Assembly (NCBI RefSeq): GCF_011365745.1
Contig: NZ_JAAOBY010000003.1
Location: 62,001 to 126,000, forward strand
Direction of reading: 5' to 3'
Origin: Flavobacterium turcicum
GTDB lineage: Bacteria > Bacteroidota > Bacteroidia > Flavobacteriales > Flavobacteriaceae
Length of the DNA stretch: 64,000 bases
Shown here: piece after piece, positions 24,463 to 32,810 of the stretch
Numbering within the stretch: position 1 is the stretch's first letter
How the letters are laid out: every line of letters begins with the position of its first letter
The notes under the pieces: generated by a model
Databases searched by the model: none
Seen by the model: only the letters and a program-made list of their open reading frames with translations
What the model was told of the DNA's origin: nothing
Made by a program: the position numbers and the translations under genes

Positions 24463-25764
24463 ATGGCAAGATTTGAATTAAAACTTCCGAAAATGGGAGA
24501 AAGCGTTGCTGAGGCAACCATTACAAACTGGTTAAAAGAAGTTGGCGACAAAATCGAAGCGGACGAGGCAGTACTTGAAATTGCTACTGATAAGGTAGAT
24601 AGTGAAGTGCCAAGTGAGGTTTCGGGTGTTTTGGTAGAAAAACTTTTTGGTAAAGATGATTTAGTGCAAGTGGGACAAACCATTGCTATCATTGAAACTG
24701 AAGGTGATGCTGCAAGTACTCCAGCACCAGAAGTTGCTGTGATTGAAAAAACAATTGCTGCGGTACAAGAGAGTGTAAGTGCTCCTGCGCCTACTGCCGT
24801 AGATTTTTCGACCTCAGAACAATTTTTGTCTCCGTTGGTTAAAAATATAGCTAAAGAAGAGGGTGTTTCTGTCGCTGAATTAGCAACTATTCAAGGAACA
24901 GGTAAAGAAGGTCGAGTGACCAAAAACGATATTTTAGCTTATGTAAAAAACAGGACAGCGGCTCCAGTAGCACAACCTGTTGTCGCATCAGCTCCAACGC
25001 CGGTTGCGGCACCTGTTGCAGTAGCGCAAAAAGCAGCTCCAGTATCAGTAAACGGAGGTGATGAGATCGTTGAGATGGATCGCATGCGTAAATTGATTTC
25101 TGGATACATGGTGGCTTCTGTACAAACATCGGCGCACGTGCAATCCTTTATCGAGGTAGATGTGACTAACATCGTAAAATGGAGAAATAAAGTAAAAGAT
25201 GCTTTTGAAAAACGCGAAGGTGAAAAACTTACTTTTACACCTATTATGATGGAGGCTGTTGCCAAAGCATTGAAAGATTTTCCTGGAATGAATATTTCCG
25301 TTGATGGCGATTATATCATCAAAAAGAAAAACATCAATTTAGGAATGGCTGCAGCTTTACCAAACGGGAATTTAATTGTTCCTGTAATCAAAAATGCAGA
25401 CCAATTGAACCTAGTTGGAATGGCTAAAGCAGTAAACGATCTTGGTAATCGTGCTAAAGCTGGAAAATTGAAACCAGATGATACGCAAGGCGGAACATAC
25501 ACAGTAACCAACGTAGGAACTTTTGGTAGTGTTTTTGGTACTCCTATTATTAATCAACCACAAGTTGGAATTCTAGCTTTGGGAGCTATTCGCAAAGTGC
25601 CTGCTGTTATCGAAACGCCTGAAGGTGACTTTATCGGTATTCGTCAAAAAATGTTCTTGTCTCATTCTTACGATCATCGTGTGGTAGATGGAGCACTTGG
25701 AGGTAGTTTTGTAAAACGAGTTGCTGAATATTTAGAAGCTTTTGATGTGAACAGAGATTTTTAA
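24463..25764 (+). CDS. Dihydrolipoamide acyltransferase E2 of a 2-oxo acid dehydrogenase
   Basis: A 433-residue E2 subunit. Residues 1-78 form the lipoyl domain with the lipoylated Lys44 in ATDKVDSEV. A linker rich in Pro, Ala and Val leads to the E3-binding domain (about 123-160; LSPLVKNIAKEEGVSV), a second Ala/Pro linker, and the catalytic domain (about 200-433) ending with SYDHRVVDGALGG (His405, Asp409). One lipoyl domain and the overall sequence point to the branched-chain or a generic 2-oxo acid complex; the specificity is not certain. It links 2-oxo acids to acyl-CoA production. A -7-like TATATTTG at 24400-24407 could be its promoter. A terminator follows at 25786. Confidence 0.92.
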   Translation: MARFELKLPKMGESVAEATITNWLKEVGDKIEADEAVLEIATDKVDSEVPSEVSGVLVEKLFGKDDLVQVGQTIAIIETEGDAASTPAPEVAVIEKTIAAVQESVSAPAPTAVDFSTSEQFLSPLVKNIAKEEGVSVAELATIQGTGKEGRVTKNDILAYVKNRTAAPVAQPVVASAPTPVAAPVAVAQKAAPVSVNGGDEIVEMDRMRKLISGYMVASVQTSAHVQSFIEVDVTNIVKWRNKVKDAFEKREGEKLTFTPIMMEAVAKALKDFPGMNISVDGDYIIKKKNINLGMAAALPNGNLIVPVIKNADQLNLVGMAKAVNDLGNRAKAGKLKPDDTQGGTYTVTNVGTFGSVFGTPIINQPQVGILALGAIRKVPAVIETPEGDFIGIRQKMFLSHSYDHRVVDGALGGSFVKRVAEYLEAFDVNRDF

Positions 25765-25785
25765 TTCACAAATTGAAATAAAATA

Positions 25786-25819
25786 AAAACCCGATGGCTA
25801 CCAAGCTATCGGGTTTTTT
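25786..25819 (+). terminator. Terminator after the E2 gene
   Basis: AAAACCCGATGGC pairs with CTATCGGGTTTT (one G-U pair and one bulge) and is followed by a T-run. Confidence 0.8.
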
Positions 25820-25880
25820 GTTTGTAGCTTTTCAACATAAGTTTGATTGGTAACTATCTTTAATTTCCATAACAAATTTC

Positions 25881-25889
25881 TATCTTTGC
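25881..25889 (+). promoter_or_regulatory. -7 box for the exonuclease gene
   Basis: TATCTTTGC is a full match, 18 bases upstream of ATG 25907. An upstream in-frame ATG at 25847 precedes the promoter and is therefore not the start. Confidence 0.6.
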
Positions 25890-25906
25890 CTTCTTACACA
25901 TATAAA

Positions 25907-26683
25907 ATGGAACTTAAACTCAATAAACCAATTTGCTTTTTCGACCTAGAAACCACAGGAATTGATATCGGAAAGGACAGAATTGTAGAAATCTCAATAT
26001 TTAAAGTTTTTCCTAACGGAAACAAAGAAAGCAAAACGTGGTTGGTAAATCCAACCATTCCAATTCCGCCGCAAACTACGGCTGTGCATGGTATTACGGA
26101 TGAAAAAGTGGCGAATGAGCCTACTTTTAAAGATTTGGCTGCGCAAGTTTACGCTATGATCAAGGATAGTGATTTGGCGGGCTTTAATTCAGATCGTTTT
26201 GATATTCCGTTATTGGCCGAAGAAATGTTGCGTGCTGGAGTCGATTTTGACATGAAAAATAGAGTTTCGGTAGATGTTCAAACTGTTTTTCATAAAATGG
26301 AAGAGCGTACTTTGAGTGCTGCTTTGAAATTTTATTGTGGTAAAACACTCGAAAATGCACATTCAGCCGAAGCAGATACCATGGCTACTTACGAAATTTT
26401 GAAAGCGCAATTGGATCGTTATCCTGAATTAGAAAACGACATAAAGACCTTATCGGAATTTACTACTCGTAAAAAGATCGCTGATTTTGCAGGTATGATT
26501 GCTTTTGATAAAGATGATGAAGAGATTTTTACCTTCGGGAAACACAAAGGAGTAAAAGTAGAGAAAGTACTTGAAAGTGAACCAGGTTATTTTAGTTGGA
26601 TTCAAAATGCCGACTTTCCGTTATATACCAAGAAAGTTTTGACGGCGATTAAACTTCGAAAACTGAATAATAAATTAAGCTAA
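25907..26683 (+). CDS. 3'-5' exonuclease, DnaQ/DEDDh type
   Basis: 258 residues from the ATG at 25907. Exonuclease motif I is FFDLETTGI (Asp and Glu), motif II is SDLAGFNSDRFDIPLLAEE, and motif III is HSAEADTMATYEIL (His and Asp), the DEDDh set. The last 60 residues (FTFGKHKGVKVEKVLESEPGYFSWI) form a small domain also seen at the end of exonuclease X-like proteins. The enzyme would degrade single-stranded 3' ends in repair or proofreading. It is followed after 39 bases by the FAH-family gene on the same strand. Translation from 25847 would only add a tail that is unlike the family. Confidence 0.88.
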   Translation: MELKLNKPICFFDLETTGIDIGKDRIVEISIFKVFPNGNKESKTWLVNPTIPIPPQTTAVHGITDEKVANEPTFKDLAAQVYAMIKDSDLAGFNSDRFDIPLLAEEMLRAGVDFDMKNRVSVDVQTVFHKMEERTLSAALKFYCGKTLENAHSAEADTMATYEILKAQLDRYPELENDIKTLSEFTTRKKIADFAGMIAFDKDDEEIFTFGKHKGVKVEKVLESEPGYFSWIQNADFPLYTKKVLTAIKLRKLNNKLS

Positions 26684-26722
26684 TTTTTGAATCTTTCAAC
26701 CATTAATTTTTTTAAGTAAGAA

Positions 26723-27334
26723 ATGAAAATAATCTGTATCGGTAGAAATTATACCAATCACATCGAAGAATTACATAACGAACGTCCAACGGAGCCTGTT
26801 GTTTTTATGAAACCAGATTCGGCTGTTTTATTAAAGCAGCATCCTTTTGTGCTTCCAGAATTTTCTAATGATGTGCATCACGAAATTGAACTTATTGTAA
26901 AAATTAGTAAAGTAGGTAAGTACATCGAGCCAAAATTTGCTCATAAATATTACGACGAAATTAGTGTAGGAATCGATTTTACCGCACGTGATTTGCAGGA
27001 TAAACTAAAAGCAAAGGGTTTGCCATGGGAGAAAGCCAAAGCATTTGATGGGTCGGCAGTTATTGGAGAATTTTTACCTAAAAGTGAATTTACTTCCTTA
27101 GAAAATCTTACATTTGAATTAACCAAGAATTCACAAACGGTGCAAAAGGGAAATTCTAATTTGATGCTGTGGAAAATTGACGAACTTATTGCATACGTTT
27201 CGCAATTCTTTACATTAAAAATTGGTGATATTATTTTTACAGGAACTCCAGAAGGTGTTGCTGCGGTGCAACCGGATGATGTTTTGGAAGGATTTTTAGA
27301 GGGAAAACAACTATTAAGAATACAAGTAAAATAA
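26723..27334 (+). CDS. Fumarylacetoacetate hydrolase family protein
   Basis: A 203-residue enzyme of the FAH fold. The beginning MKIICIGRNYTNHIEELHNE, the metal-binding HHEIELIVKISK (Glu residues), and the later GDIIFTGTPEGVAAVQPDD match the small FAH family that includes acylpyruvate hydrolases and oxaloacetate tautomerases. The substrate is not fixed by sequence. The gene ends in TAATG, so its stop overlaps the start of the Hpt gene by one base and the two are translationally coupled. Confidence 0.9.
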   Translation: MKIICIGRNYTNHIEELHNERPTEPVVFMKPDSAVLLKQHPFVLPEFSNDVHHEIELIVKISKVGKYIEPKFAHKYYDEISVGIDFTARDLQDKLKAKGLPWEKAKAFDGSAVIGEFLPKSEFTSLENLTFELTKNSQTVQKGNSNLMLWKIDELIAYVSQFFTLKIGDIIFTGTPEGVAAVQPDDVLEGFLEGKQLLRIQVK

Positions 27335-27678
27335 TGGCTATACATTACAACCTTTCGAAAGTGTACGCACTTTCAGATAACGATCCAGAGTTTGTTAATG
27401 AGATTTTAACGCTCTTTGTAACTGAAGTTCCTATGGATATGGTTCAGATTAAAGAAGGAATCACTAAGAAGGATCACAAACATGCTTATGCTTATGCGCA
27501 CAAAATCAAACCTACTCTTGATTTGTTGGGCATGAATGTAGCATTTGAAGAAATTCTGCAAATTGAAGCTTGGACCAAGACCGAAGGAAAGAAAAAAGAT
27601 ATTAAAGAAACTTTCAAAAGTGTAAAAAGTCAGGTAAACGAGGCGATTAAAGAAATAAAAAAAGATTTCGAATTGTAG
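27334..27678 (+). CDS. Stand-alone Hpt (histidine phosphotransfer) protein
   Basis: A 114-residue helical bundle with the phosphorylation site in AYAYAHKIKPTLDLLGM, where His56 is the candidate phosphohistidine. This is a minimal Hpt, which relays phosphate between a hybrid kinase receiver and a final response regulator. A hybrid kinase without its own Hpt is encoded at 42223-44346, but a link is only a possibility. The start overlaps the stop of the FAH-family gene by one base. Confidence 0.85.
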   Translation: MAIHYNLSKVYALSDNDPEFVNEILTLFVTEVPMDMVQIKEGITKKDHKHAYAYAHKIKPTLDLLGMNVAFEEILQIEAWTKTEGKKKDIKETFKSVKSQVNEAIKEIKKDFEL

Positions 27679-27894
27679 TTTTTGAAATTTGAATGCTATA
27701 TTTTTTTAAAGAAGCTACTCTATTGAAGTTAGTTTTTTACAAATATAGTAGTGAAAATATAAGATAAGGTGTTTTTAAAGATAGAAGCGCTTTTAATGTT
27801 TTGTCAATGTAACATTTGCTATTTTTTAAAGTAAAAGAATAGTAAATGGTACACTGGCATTTTTTTTAGGAATAGAATAAAATACATGTGATAA

Positions 27895-29148
27895 ATGAAA
27901 GCAGCTATAGTTACTATTGGAGACGAAATTTTAATTGGTCAAATTGTTGATACCAACTCGGGATTTATTGCAAAGGCATTAGATAGAATTGGTGTCCAAG
28001 TACAAGAAATGCTTTCGATTAGTGATGATCAAAATCATATTTTAGACACGTTTGCGGCTTTACAAAATAAAGTAGATTTTGTCATTGTAACAGGAGGATT
28101 GGGTCCTACGAAAGATGATGTCACTAAAAAAACATTTTGTTCTTATTTTGATGACTACCTAGTTGTTGATAAGGCTGTAGAAGCGCATGTAATTGCTTTG
28201 ATTGAACGCGTAATGAATAGGCCTGCCTCGCAAGTTAATAAAGATCAAGCATTGGTTCCTTCAACTTGTACCGTTTTGCATAATCAAGTAGGAACTGCGC
28301 CAGGAATGTGGATGCAAAAAGAGGCTACTGTTTTTATCTCGCTTCCCGGTGTTCCGTATGAAATGAAGTATTTGGTCGAGCAGGAAATTGTGCCCAAAAT
28401 AGTTCGTGAATACGAACGACCGTATATTATTCATCAAACTGTGCTTACGTATGGGCAGGGTGAAAGTTTAGTAGCTGAACGCATTGAAGCTTGGGAAGAT
28501 AATTTACCAGAATTTATAAAGTTGGCCTACTTACCAGCTCCAGGTCGAGTACGACTGCGATTAACTGCAAGAGGCACGGATAAAGAAGTGTTGCAAAATG
28601 CTTTAGCCGAAAATGTAAAAACTTTACAAGGTTTAATAGGTGATATCATTGTTGGTTTCGATGAAGAGGGCACTATTGAGGTTGTGGTTGGACGATTGCT
28701 AGCACAACAAAAATACAGTATAGGAACCGCCGAGAGTTGCACTGGTGGTAAAATTGCGCAGCTTGTTTCAAGTGTTGCTGGTTCTTCGGCTTATTTTAAA
28801 GGAGGAGTGGTTACTTATGCTACGGCGCTAAAAGTGGATCTTTTGGGAGTTCCTGAGGCATTGATAAAAGAATATTCCGTTGTTAGTAAGGAAGTAGCCG
28901 AAGCCATGGCGCAACAAGCAAAAGCCAAATTAAATGTAGATTTTGCAATTGCTACAACTGGCAATGCAGGACCTTCAAAAGGAGACTCTGAGGCTGAAAT
29001 AGGAACTGTTTTTATTGCAATTGCGGGACCAAGCGAAATTATTGTAGAAGAGTTCAATTTTGGCCAACCCCGTGAAAAAGTGATAGATAGAGCGGTAATA
29101 AAAAGTTTAGAATTGCTTCAGAAAGAAATTTTAAAAAATGTGCGTTAA
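27895..29148 (+). CDS. cinA: CinA family protein (nicotinamide-nucleotide amidohydrolase / competence-damage-inducible)
   Basis: A 417-residue two-domain CinA. The N-terminal domain (1-170) is of the MoaB/MogA molybdopterin-binding fold, recognisable from [18 protein letters not shown] and [17 protein letters not shown]. The C-terminal domain (about 255-415) is the NMN deamidase domain with [17 protein letters not shown] and the serine-rich [24 protein letters not shown] region (here [12 protein letters not shown]). It recycles nicotinamide mononucleotide and in some bacteria acts on ADP-ribose. It is a normal full-length member, preceded by a 216-base gap without other genes. Confidence 0.93.
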   Translation: MKAAIVTIGDEILIGQIVDTNSGFIAKALDRIGVQVQEMLSISDDQNHILDTFAALQNKVDFVIVTGGLGPTKDDVTKKTFCSYFDDYLVVDKAVEAHVIALIERVMNRPASQVNKDQALVPSTCTVLHNQVGTAPGMWMQKEATVFISLPGVPYEMKYLVEQEIVPKIVREYERPYIIHQTVLTYGQGESLVAERIEAWEDNLPEFIKLAYLPAPGRVRLRLTARGTDKEVLQNALAENVKTLQGLIGDIIVGFDEEGTIEVVVGRLLAQQKYSIGTAESCTGGKIAQLVSSVAGSSAYFKGGVVTYATALKVDLLGVPEALIKEYSVVSKEVAEAMAQQAKAKLNVDFAIATTGNAGPSKGDSEAEIGTVFIAIAGPSEIIVEEFNFGQPREKVIDRAVIKSLELLQKEILKNVR

Positions 29149-29153
29149 GAATG

Positions 29154-29185
29154 TTGCTTTATAGGTTTATTTTTCTTTTCTTTGC
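29154..29185 (+). promoter_or_regulatory. Promoter of the rpmB-rpmG cluster
   Basis: TTG at 29154-29156 and TTTCTTTGC at 29177-29185 with a 20-base spacer; one mismatch in the -7 box. It begins only six bases after the cinA stop. Confidence 0.45.
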
Positions 29186-29220
29186 ACCCTGATTTTGAAT
29201 AACGATAAAAGATAAGTATA

Positions 29221-29457
29221 ATGTCAAGAGTTTGTGACCTTACAGGTAAAAGAGCGATGGTAGGAAATAACGTTTCTCACGCTATGAACAAAACTAAGAG
29301 AAAATTTTCTGTGAACTTAGTTAAAAAGCGTTTTTATCTTCCAGAAGAAGATAGATGGATTACTCTAAGAGTAGCTGCATCTACGATAAAAACAATTAAT
29401 AAAAATGGAATCGCTGCTGTTTTGAAAAAAGCACAGTCAGAAGGATTTATTAAATAA
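29221..29457 (+). CDS. rpmB: Large ribosomal subunit protein bL28
   Basis: A 78-residue L28: [26 protein letters not shown] at the start, then [17 protein letters not shown]. It has a single Cys (position 5) and no CxxC pairs, so it is of the zinc-free type. First gene of a cluster with rpmG (27-base gap) and the DUF4295 gene. Confidence 0.97.
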   Translation: MSRVCDLTGKRAMVGNNVSHAMNKTKRKFSVNLVKKRFYLPEEDRWITLRVAASTIKTINKNGIAAVLKKAQSEGFIK

Positions 29458-29484
29458 TCTGTTCCAAAATAAAAAAATAGCAAG

Positions 29485-29667
29485 ATGGCAAAGAAAGGTA
29501 ATAGAATCCAGGTAATTTTAGAATGTACTGAGCACAAGACTACTGGTGTTGCAGGAACTTCAAGATACATCACTACTAAGAACAAGAAAAATACTCCAGA
29601 TAGATTAGAGATTAAAAAATTTAATCCAATCTTGAAGCGTGTAACTGTTCACAAAGAAATTAAATAA
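29485..29667 (+). CDS. rpmG: Large ribosomal subunit protein bL33
   Basis: A 60-residue L33: [19 protein letters not shown] and [20 protein letters not shown]. Only one Cys (Cys14) is present, so there is no zinc-binding CxxC pair. It lies between rpmB and the DUF4295 gene, as in other Bacteroidota. Confidence 0.97.
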   Translation: MAKKGNRIQVILECTEHKTTGVAGTSRYITTKNKKNTPDRLEIKKFNPILKRVTVHKEIK

Positions 29668-29762
29668 TAACACGAGATTTTAATAATAATCTCAAGAACT
29701 GCCTTTTAAATGTAAAGCATTATACTTGAGACACTTATTCTAATTTTTAAAACATTTGAATC

Positions 29763-29915
29763 ATGGCAAAGAAAACCGTAGCATCGTTACAAACATCTTC
29801 TAAGAGATTATCAAAAGCCATCAAAATGGTGAAATCTCCAAAAACAGGTGCATATACATTCGTAGAATCTATTATGGCTCCTGAAGCTGTTGATGAATTC
29901 TTGAAAAAGAAATAA
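29763..29915 (+). CDS. DUF4295 family small basic protein, probable ribosome-associated protein
   Basis: A 50-residue protein starting MAKKTVASLQTSSKRLSKAI and ending DEFLKKK. It is very basic, contains no Cys, and follows rpmG by 95 bases, an order conserved in Bacteroidota. The family is restricted to that phylum in my memory. A novel ribosomal protein, bL38, was reported from the Flavobacterium johnsoniae ribosome structure; this gene is a plausible candidate, but I cannot verify the match. A terminator follows at 29936. Confidence 0.85.
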   Translation: MAKKTVASLQTSSKRLSKAIKMVKSPKTGAYTFVESIMAPEAVDEFLKKK

Positions 29916-29935
29916 TTAACAAATACATTATATAG

Positions 29936-29967
29936 AAAAGCTACTTTCACTCGGAAGTAGCTTTTTT
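29936..29967 (+). terminator. Terminator of the rpmB-rpmG-DUF4295 cluster
   Basis: AAAAGCTACTT pairs perfectly with AAGTAGCTTTT around TCACTCGG, followed by a T-run; it separates the cluster from ftsY. Confidence 0.8.
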
Positions 29968-30043
29968 ATTTTCTATATTTACGGTGCCGAAAATGAATGG
30001 GCGAAGAACTTCTAATGCGCTCATTCTTAATATTATTTATATT

Positions 30044-31024
30044 ATGAGTTTTTTTAAAAAAATATTTTCATCTGATAAAAAAGACCCAAATTTTAGCGAA
30101 CAAGCTAAAGAGGTGTTGGATAAAGGACTTGAAAAATCGAAAACTAACTTTTTCTCTAAACTTACCAAAGCTGTTGCCGGAAAATCAAAAGTTGATGATG
30201 AGGTTTTAGATAACCTTGAAGAAGTTTTGGTTGCTTCGGATGTAGGTGTAAATACTACCTTGAAAATTATATCTCGAATTGAAAAGAGAGTTGCAGCTGA
30301 TAAATATTTGGGTACTGCGGAGCTGAATCATATTTTACGTGATGAAATTGCTGGATTATTATCTGAAACAAATACAGATGATGCAACAGGTTTTGTAAAG
30401 CCATCTAATGCTACGCCGTATGTAATTATGGTGGTGGGCGTTAATGGAGTGGGTAAAACAACAACCATTGGTAAATTGGCGCATCAGTTTAAAAATCAAG
30501 GTTACAAAGTAGTTTTAGGTGCTGCAGATACTTTTAGAGCAGCTGCTATTGACCAATTGCAAATTTGGGCTGATCGTGTAGGTGTGCCTATTGTGCGCCA
30601 AGAAATGGGTAGTGATCCAGCATCTGTGGCTTTTGATACTTTGCAATCAGCAGTGGCGCAACAGGCAGATATTGTTATTATTGATACCGCAGGTCGTTTG
30701 CATAATAAAATTAACTTGATGAACGAATTGTCAAAAGTGAAGCGTGTGATGCAGAAAGTTGTAGCTGATGCGCCTCATGATGTACTTTTGGTACTAGATG
30801 GTTCTACTGGTCAGAATGCCTTTGAACAAGCAAAACAATTTACCGCAGCAACTGAAGTAAGTTGTTTGGCCGTTACTAAATTAGACGGTACTGCCAAAGG
30901 TGGCGTGGTGATTGGTATTTCGGATCAGTTTCAAATTCCTGTGAAATATATTGGAGTGGGTGAAGGTATTAATGATTTGCAGGTTTTTAACAAATATGAG
31001 TTTGTAGATAGTTTTTTTAAATAA
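30044..31024 (+). CDS. ftsY: Signal recognition particle receptor FtsY
   Basis: 326 residues from the ATG at 30044 (MSFFKKIFSSDKKDPNF); the frame is open upstream to 29984 but that part is unlike the family. The N domain (about 15-95) is helical; the G domain has GVNGVGKTTTIGKLA, AADTFRAAA, DTAGR and TKLDGTAKGG in order. FtsY docks ribosome-SRP complexes at the membrane. There is no long acidic N-terminal A domain as in E. coli, so membrane attachment must use the short amphipathic start. The small membrane protein gene begins seven bases after its stop. Confidence 0.95.
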   Translation: MSFFKKIFSSDKKDPNFSEQAKEVLDKGLEKSKTNFFSKLTKAVAGKSKVDDEVLDNLEEVLVASDVGVNTTLKIISRIEKRVAADKYLGTAELNHILRDEIAGLLSETNTDDATGFVKPSNATPYVIMVVGVNGVGKTTTIGKLAHQFKNQGYKVVLGAADTFRAAAIDQLQIWADRVGVPIVRQEMGSDPASVAFDTLQSAVAQQADIVIIDTAGRLHNKINLMNELSKVKRVMQKVVADAPHDVLLVLDGSTGQNAFEQAKQFTAATEVSCLAVTKLDGTAKGGVVIGISDQFQIPVKYIGVGEGINDLQVFNKYEFVDSFFK

Positions 31025-31031
31025 TAGCACT

Positions 31032-31211
31032 ATGAATTTTTCTTCTTTAAAAAATATTTCGCCTCTGTATTTTTATTTAGTGAGTATGATTTGCTTTGTA
31101 CTTGCAAATGTTGTTCGCGATCAAACAATTAGTTTTTACTATGCATTACTTCTTGTGGGAGTTATGTGTTGTGTTGCTGGTTTTTTGTTGCGAATTAAAT
31201 CAAAACAGTAG
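31032..31211 (+). CDS. Small two-helix membrane protein downstream of ftsY
   Basis: A 59-residue frame from ATG 31032 to TAG 31209-31211. It reads MNFSSLKNISPLYFYLVSMI, then two hydrophobic segments at about 12-28 and 35-53 joined by VVRDQTISF, and ends in a basic RIKSKQ tail. The gap to ftsY is seven bases, so it is very likely translated from the same mRNA. No family recognised. A role with FtsY at the membrane is conceivable but not shown. Confidence 0.65.
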   Translation: MNFSSLKNISPLYFYLVSMICFVLANVVRDQTISFYYALLLVGVMCCVAGFLLRIKSKQ

Positions 31212-31253
31212 GTTGTAATTGATATAGAAATCGTTTCATGAAGCGGTTGATTT

Positions 31254-31290
31254 AAACCAACATGTTGCTAAACAATTGTTGGTTTTTTTA
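31254..31290 (+). terminator. Terminator after ftsY and the small membrane protein
   Basis: AAACCAACA pairs with TGTTGGTTT around a 17-base loop and is followed by a T-run. Confidence 0.65.
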
Positions 31291-31356
31291 TTCTTTGTAC
31301 TCCGCGTTTTGGTTAGAGTACTGAAAATTAGATATCTTAATTTAAGTAGAATGGAC

Positions 31357-31459
31357 TAGCCCTGATGGAAGCGGCATCCTTTTTTTGGCCAAAGCTGACG
31401 TAGGAAGTTGGCCAGAAAAAGATACAGCGGACAGCAGGAAATAGCTCCTAAAAAAAAAA
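31357..31459 (+). ncRNA. Dispersed structured element, copy C
   Basis: It begins TAGCCCTGATGGAAGCGG and ends CAGCAGGAAATAGCTCC plus a run of A. The terminal helix is AGC-CCTG (31358-31364) with CAGG (31435-31438) and GCT (31444-31446), with bulge AATA. The inner helix pairs the CTTTTT and AAAAAG sides, and the central hairpin is TTGGCCA with TTGGCCA-like complements. The A-run ends 12 bases before the ATG of the next lipoprotein gene, so a transcript of that gene may carry it as a 5' leader. Confidence 0.6.
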
Positions 31460-31470
31460 TAATTTTGAAC

Positions 31471-31911
31471 ATGAAAAAGTATTTGATTTTTGCCGTATTG
31501 ATTTTGGTAATTACTAGTTGCAAACAAGAGATTAAAAAGGAAGATGTTGCCTTGTTGAATGGGTATTGGGAGGTAGAGAAAGTAGTTTTTGACTCCATAG
31601 ACGATAAGGAATACCGCATGAATGAGGTTTATGATTATTTCAAAATTGAGAATAATAAAGGGATTCGCAAAAAAGTAATGCCGCAACTTAATGGTACTTT
31701 TTTAGTGAATGATGTTTTCGAGAAAGTTTCGGTGCGTTATACGTCAGATGGCATATTTTTAGATTATGTGACGCCTTATATGAAATGGAGTGAGGAAATT
31801 ATTGGTTTGACAAATGAGGAATTGGTTTTGTTGAACAAAGAAAGAGGGGAATATCATTATAAAAGAGCAACAGCGATAAATTTATTAGGAGATGGCAAAG
31901 AGGTTAAATAA
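31471..31911 (+). CDS. Lipoprotein, unknown
   Basis: 146 residues from the ATG at 31471; the frame is open further upstream but that part is the structured repeat. The signal ends in VITSC (Cys16). The domain that follows starts LLNGYWEVEKVVFDSIDDKEY, and the GYWE pattern with a beta-rich continuation suggests a lipocalin-like barrel, though this is only a guess. Structured element copy C lies directly upstream. The gene overlaps the next one (DUF721) by 20 bases, so they are coupled. Confidence 0.75.
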   Translation: MKKYLIFAVLILVITSCKQEIKKEDVALLNGYWEVEKVVFDSIDDKEYRMNEVYDYFKIENNKGIRKKVMPQLNGTFLVNDVFEKVSVRYTSDGIFLDYVTPYMKWSEEIIGLTNEELVLLNKERGEYHYKRATAINLLGDGKEVK

Positions 31912-32188
31912 TGAAAGCACGGTTGGTGATGTGCTCAAGCAGATTATTCAAACCAATAAGTTGCAACCAGGCATGGATCAAATTGATGTGAAAGATGCGT
32001 GGAAAAACCTAATGGGTAATGGTGTAAATAGCTATACGAACAATGTAGTTTTGAAAGGAAGTACCTTATATGTAGAGCTCACTTCATCAGTATTGAGAGA
32101 GGAGTTAAGCCACGGAAAGTCTAAAATTGTGGCTATGATTAATGAGGAATTGCGACGGGATGTAGTGAAAGATGTGGTGTTGAGGTAG
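31892..32188 (+). CDS. DUF721 domain-containing protein
   Basis: A 98-residue protein with the DUF721 (DciA-like) pattern: VGDVLKQIIQTNKLQPGMDQIDVKDAW, then LYVELTSSVLREELSHGKSK. DciA proteins help load the replicative helicase in many bacteria, and short members like this are common in Bacteroidota. Whether this copy does so is inference from family membership. It overlaps the upstream lipoprotein gene by 20 bases and is followed by a terminator. Confidence 0.85.
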   Translation: MAKRLNNESTVGDVLKQIIQTNKLQPGMDQIDVKDAWKNLMGNGVNSYTNNVVLKGSTLYVELTSSVLREELSHGKSKIVAMINEELRRDVVKDVVLR

Positions 32189-32229
32189 TTTTCAGTTTTT
32201 AGTCGCAGTTTTCAGCTAGATTGGAAATA

Positions 32230-32262
32230 AAAAATCCCGTTTCAATTTGAAACGGGATTTTC
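32230..32262. terminator. Bidirectional terminator between DUF721 and ndk
   Basis: AAAATCCCGTTTCAA and TTGAAACGGGATTTT form a near-perfect hairpin with A and T runs on both sides; it serves the converging genes. Confidence 0.8.
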
Positions 32263-32304
32263 TGTTTTATTATAATCTGTCACTCTCAAATTGAGAACTG
32301 ATTA

Positions 32305-32724
32305 CTAGAATTGCTCTCTTCCTGCAAAGTGAAATGCACCTTCGATAGCAGCATTTTCGTCGCTGTCAGATCCGTGTACTGCGTTTTCTCCGATAGAAGT
32401 TGCGTAAGCTTTACGGATAGTTCCTTCAGCAGCTTCAGCTGGATTTGTAGCTCCAATTAAAGTTCTGAAATCTTCAACTGCATTTTCTTTCTCTAAGATA
32501 GCAGCAACGATTGGTCCTCTTGACATGAATTCAACTAATTCACCGTAAAAAGGTCTTGCAGCGTGTACTGCGTAAAATGCTTGTGCATCAGCAACAGTAA
32601 GTTGAGTTAATTTTAAAGATACGATTTTGAATCCTGCATTTGTAATCATTGCAAGAATGTTTCCGATGTGTCCGTTAGCAACAGCATCAGGCTTAATCAT
32701 AGTAAATGTTCTATTTGTAGCCAT
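32305..32724 (-). CDS. ndk: Nucleoside-diphosphate kinase
   Basis: A 139-residue NDK. It transfers the gamma-phosphate of ATP to other nucleoside diphosphates through the phosphohistidine His117 in [29 protein letters not shown] near the start and [19 protein letters not shown] in the middle complete the signature. Full length and normal. A -7 box lies 22 bases upstream of the start. Confidence 0.97.
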   Translation of the reverse strand: MATNRTFTMIKPDAVANGHIGNILAMITNAGFKIVSLKLTQLTVADAQAFYAVHAARPFYGELVEFMSRGPIVAAILEKENAVEDFRTLIGATNPAEAAEGTIRKAYATSIGENAVHGSDSDENAAIEGAFHFAGREQF

Positions 32725-32746
32725 TGTGTAAATTTTTAAATTTTGT

Positions 32747-32755
32747 GCAAAAATA
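32747..32755 (-). promoter_or_regulatory. -7 box of ndk
   Basis: Minus strand TATTTTTGC, a full match to TAnnTTTGC, 23 bases upstream of the start at 32724. The best TTG is 24 bases further up, a longer spacer than usual. Confidence 0.55.
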
Positions 32756-32810
32756 GGATTTTTTTATCTATTATTTTTACAAATATAACATTCAATCCCG
32801 TAATATTTCA

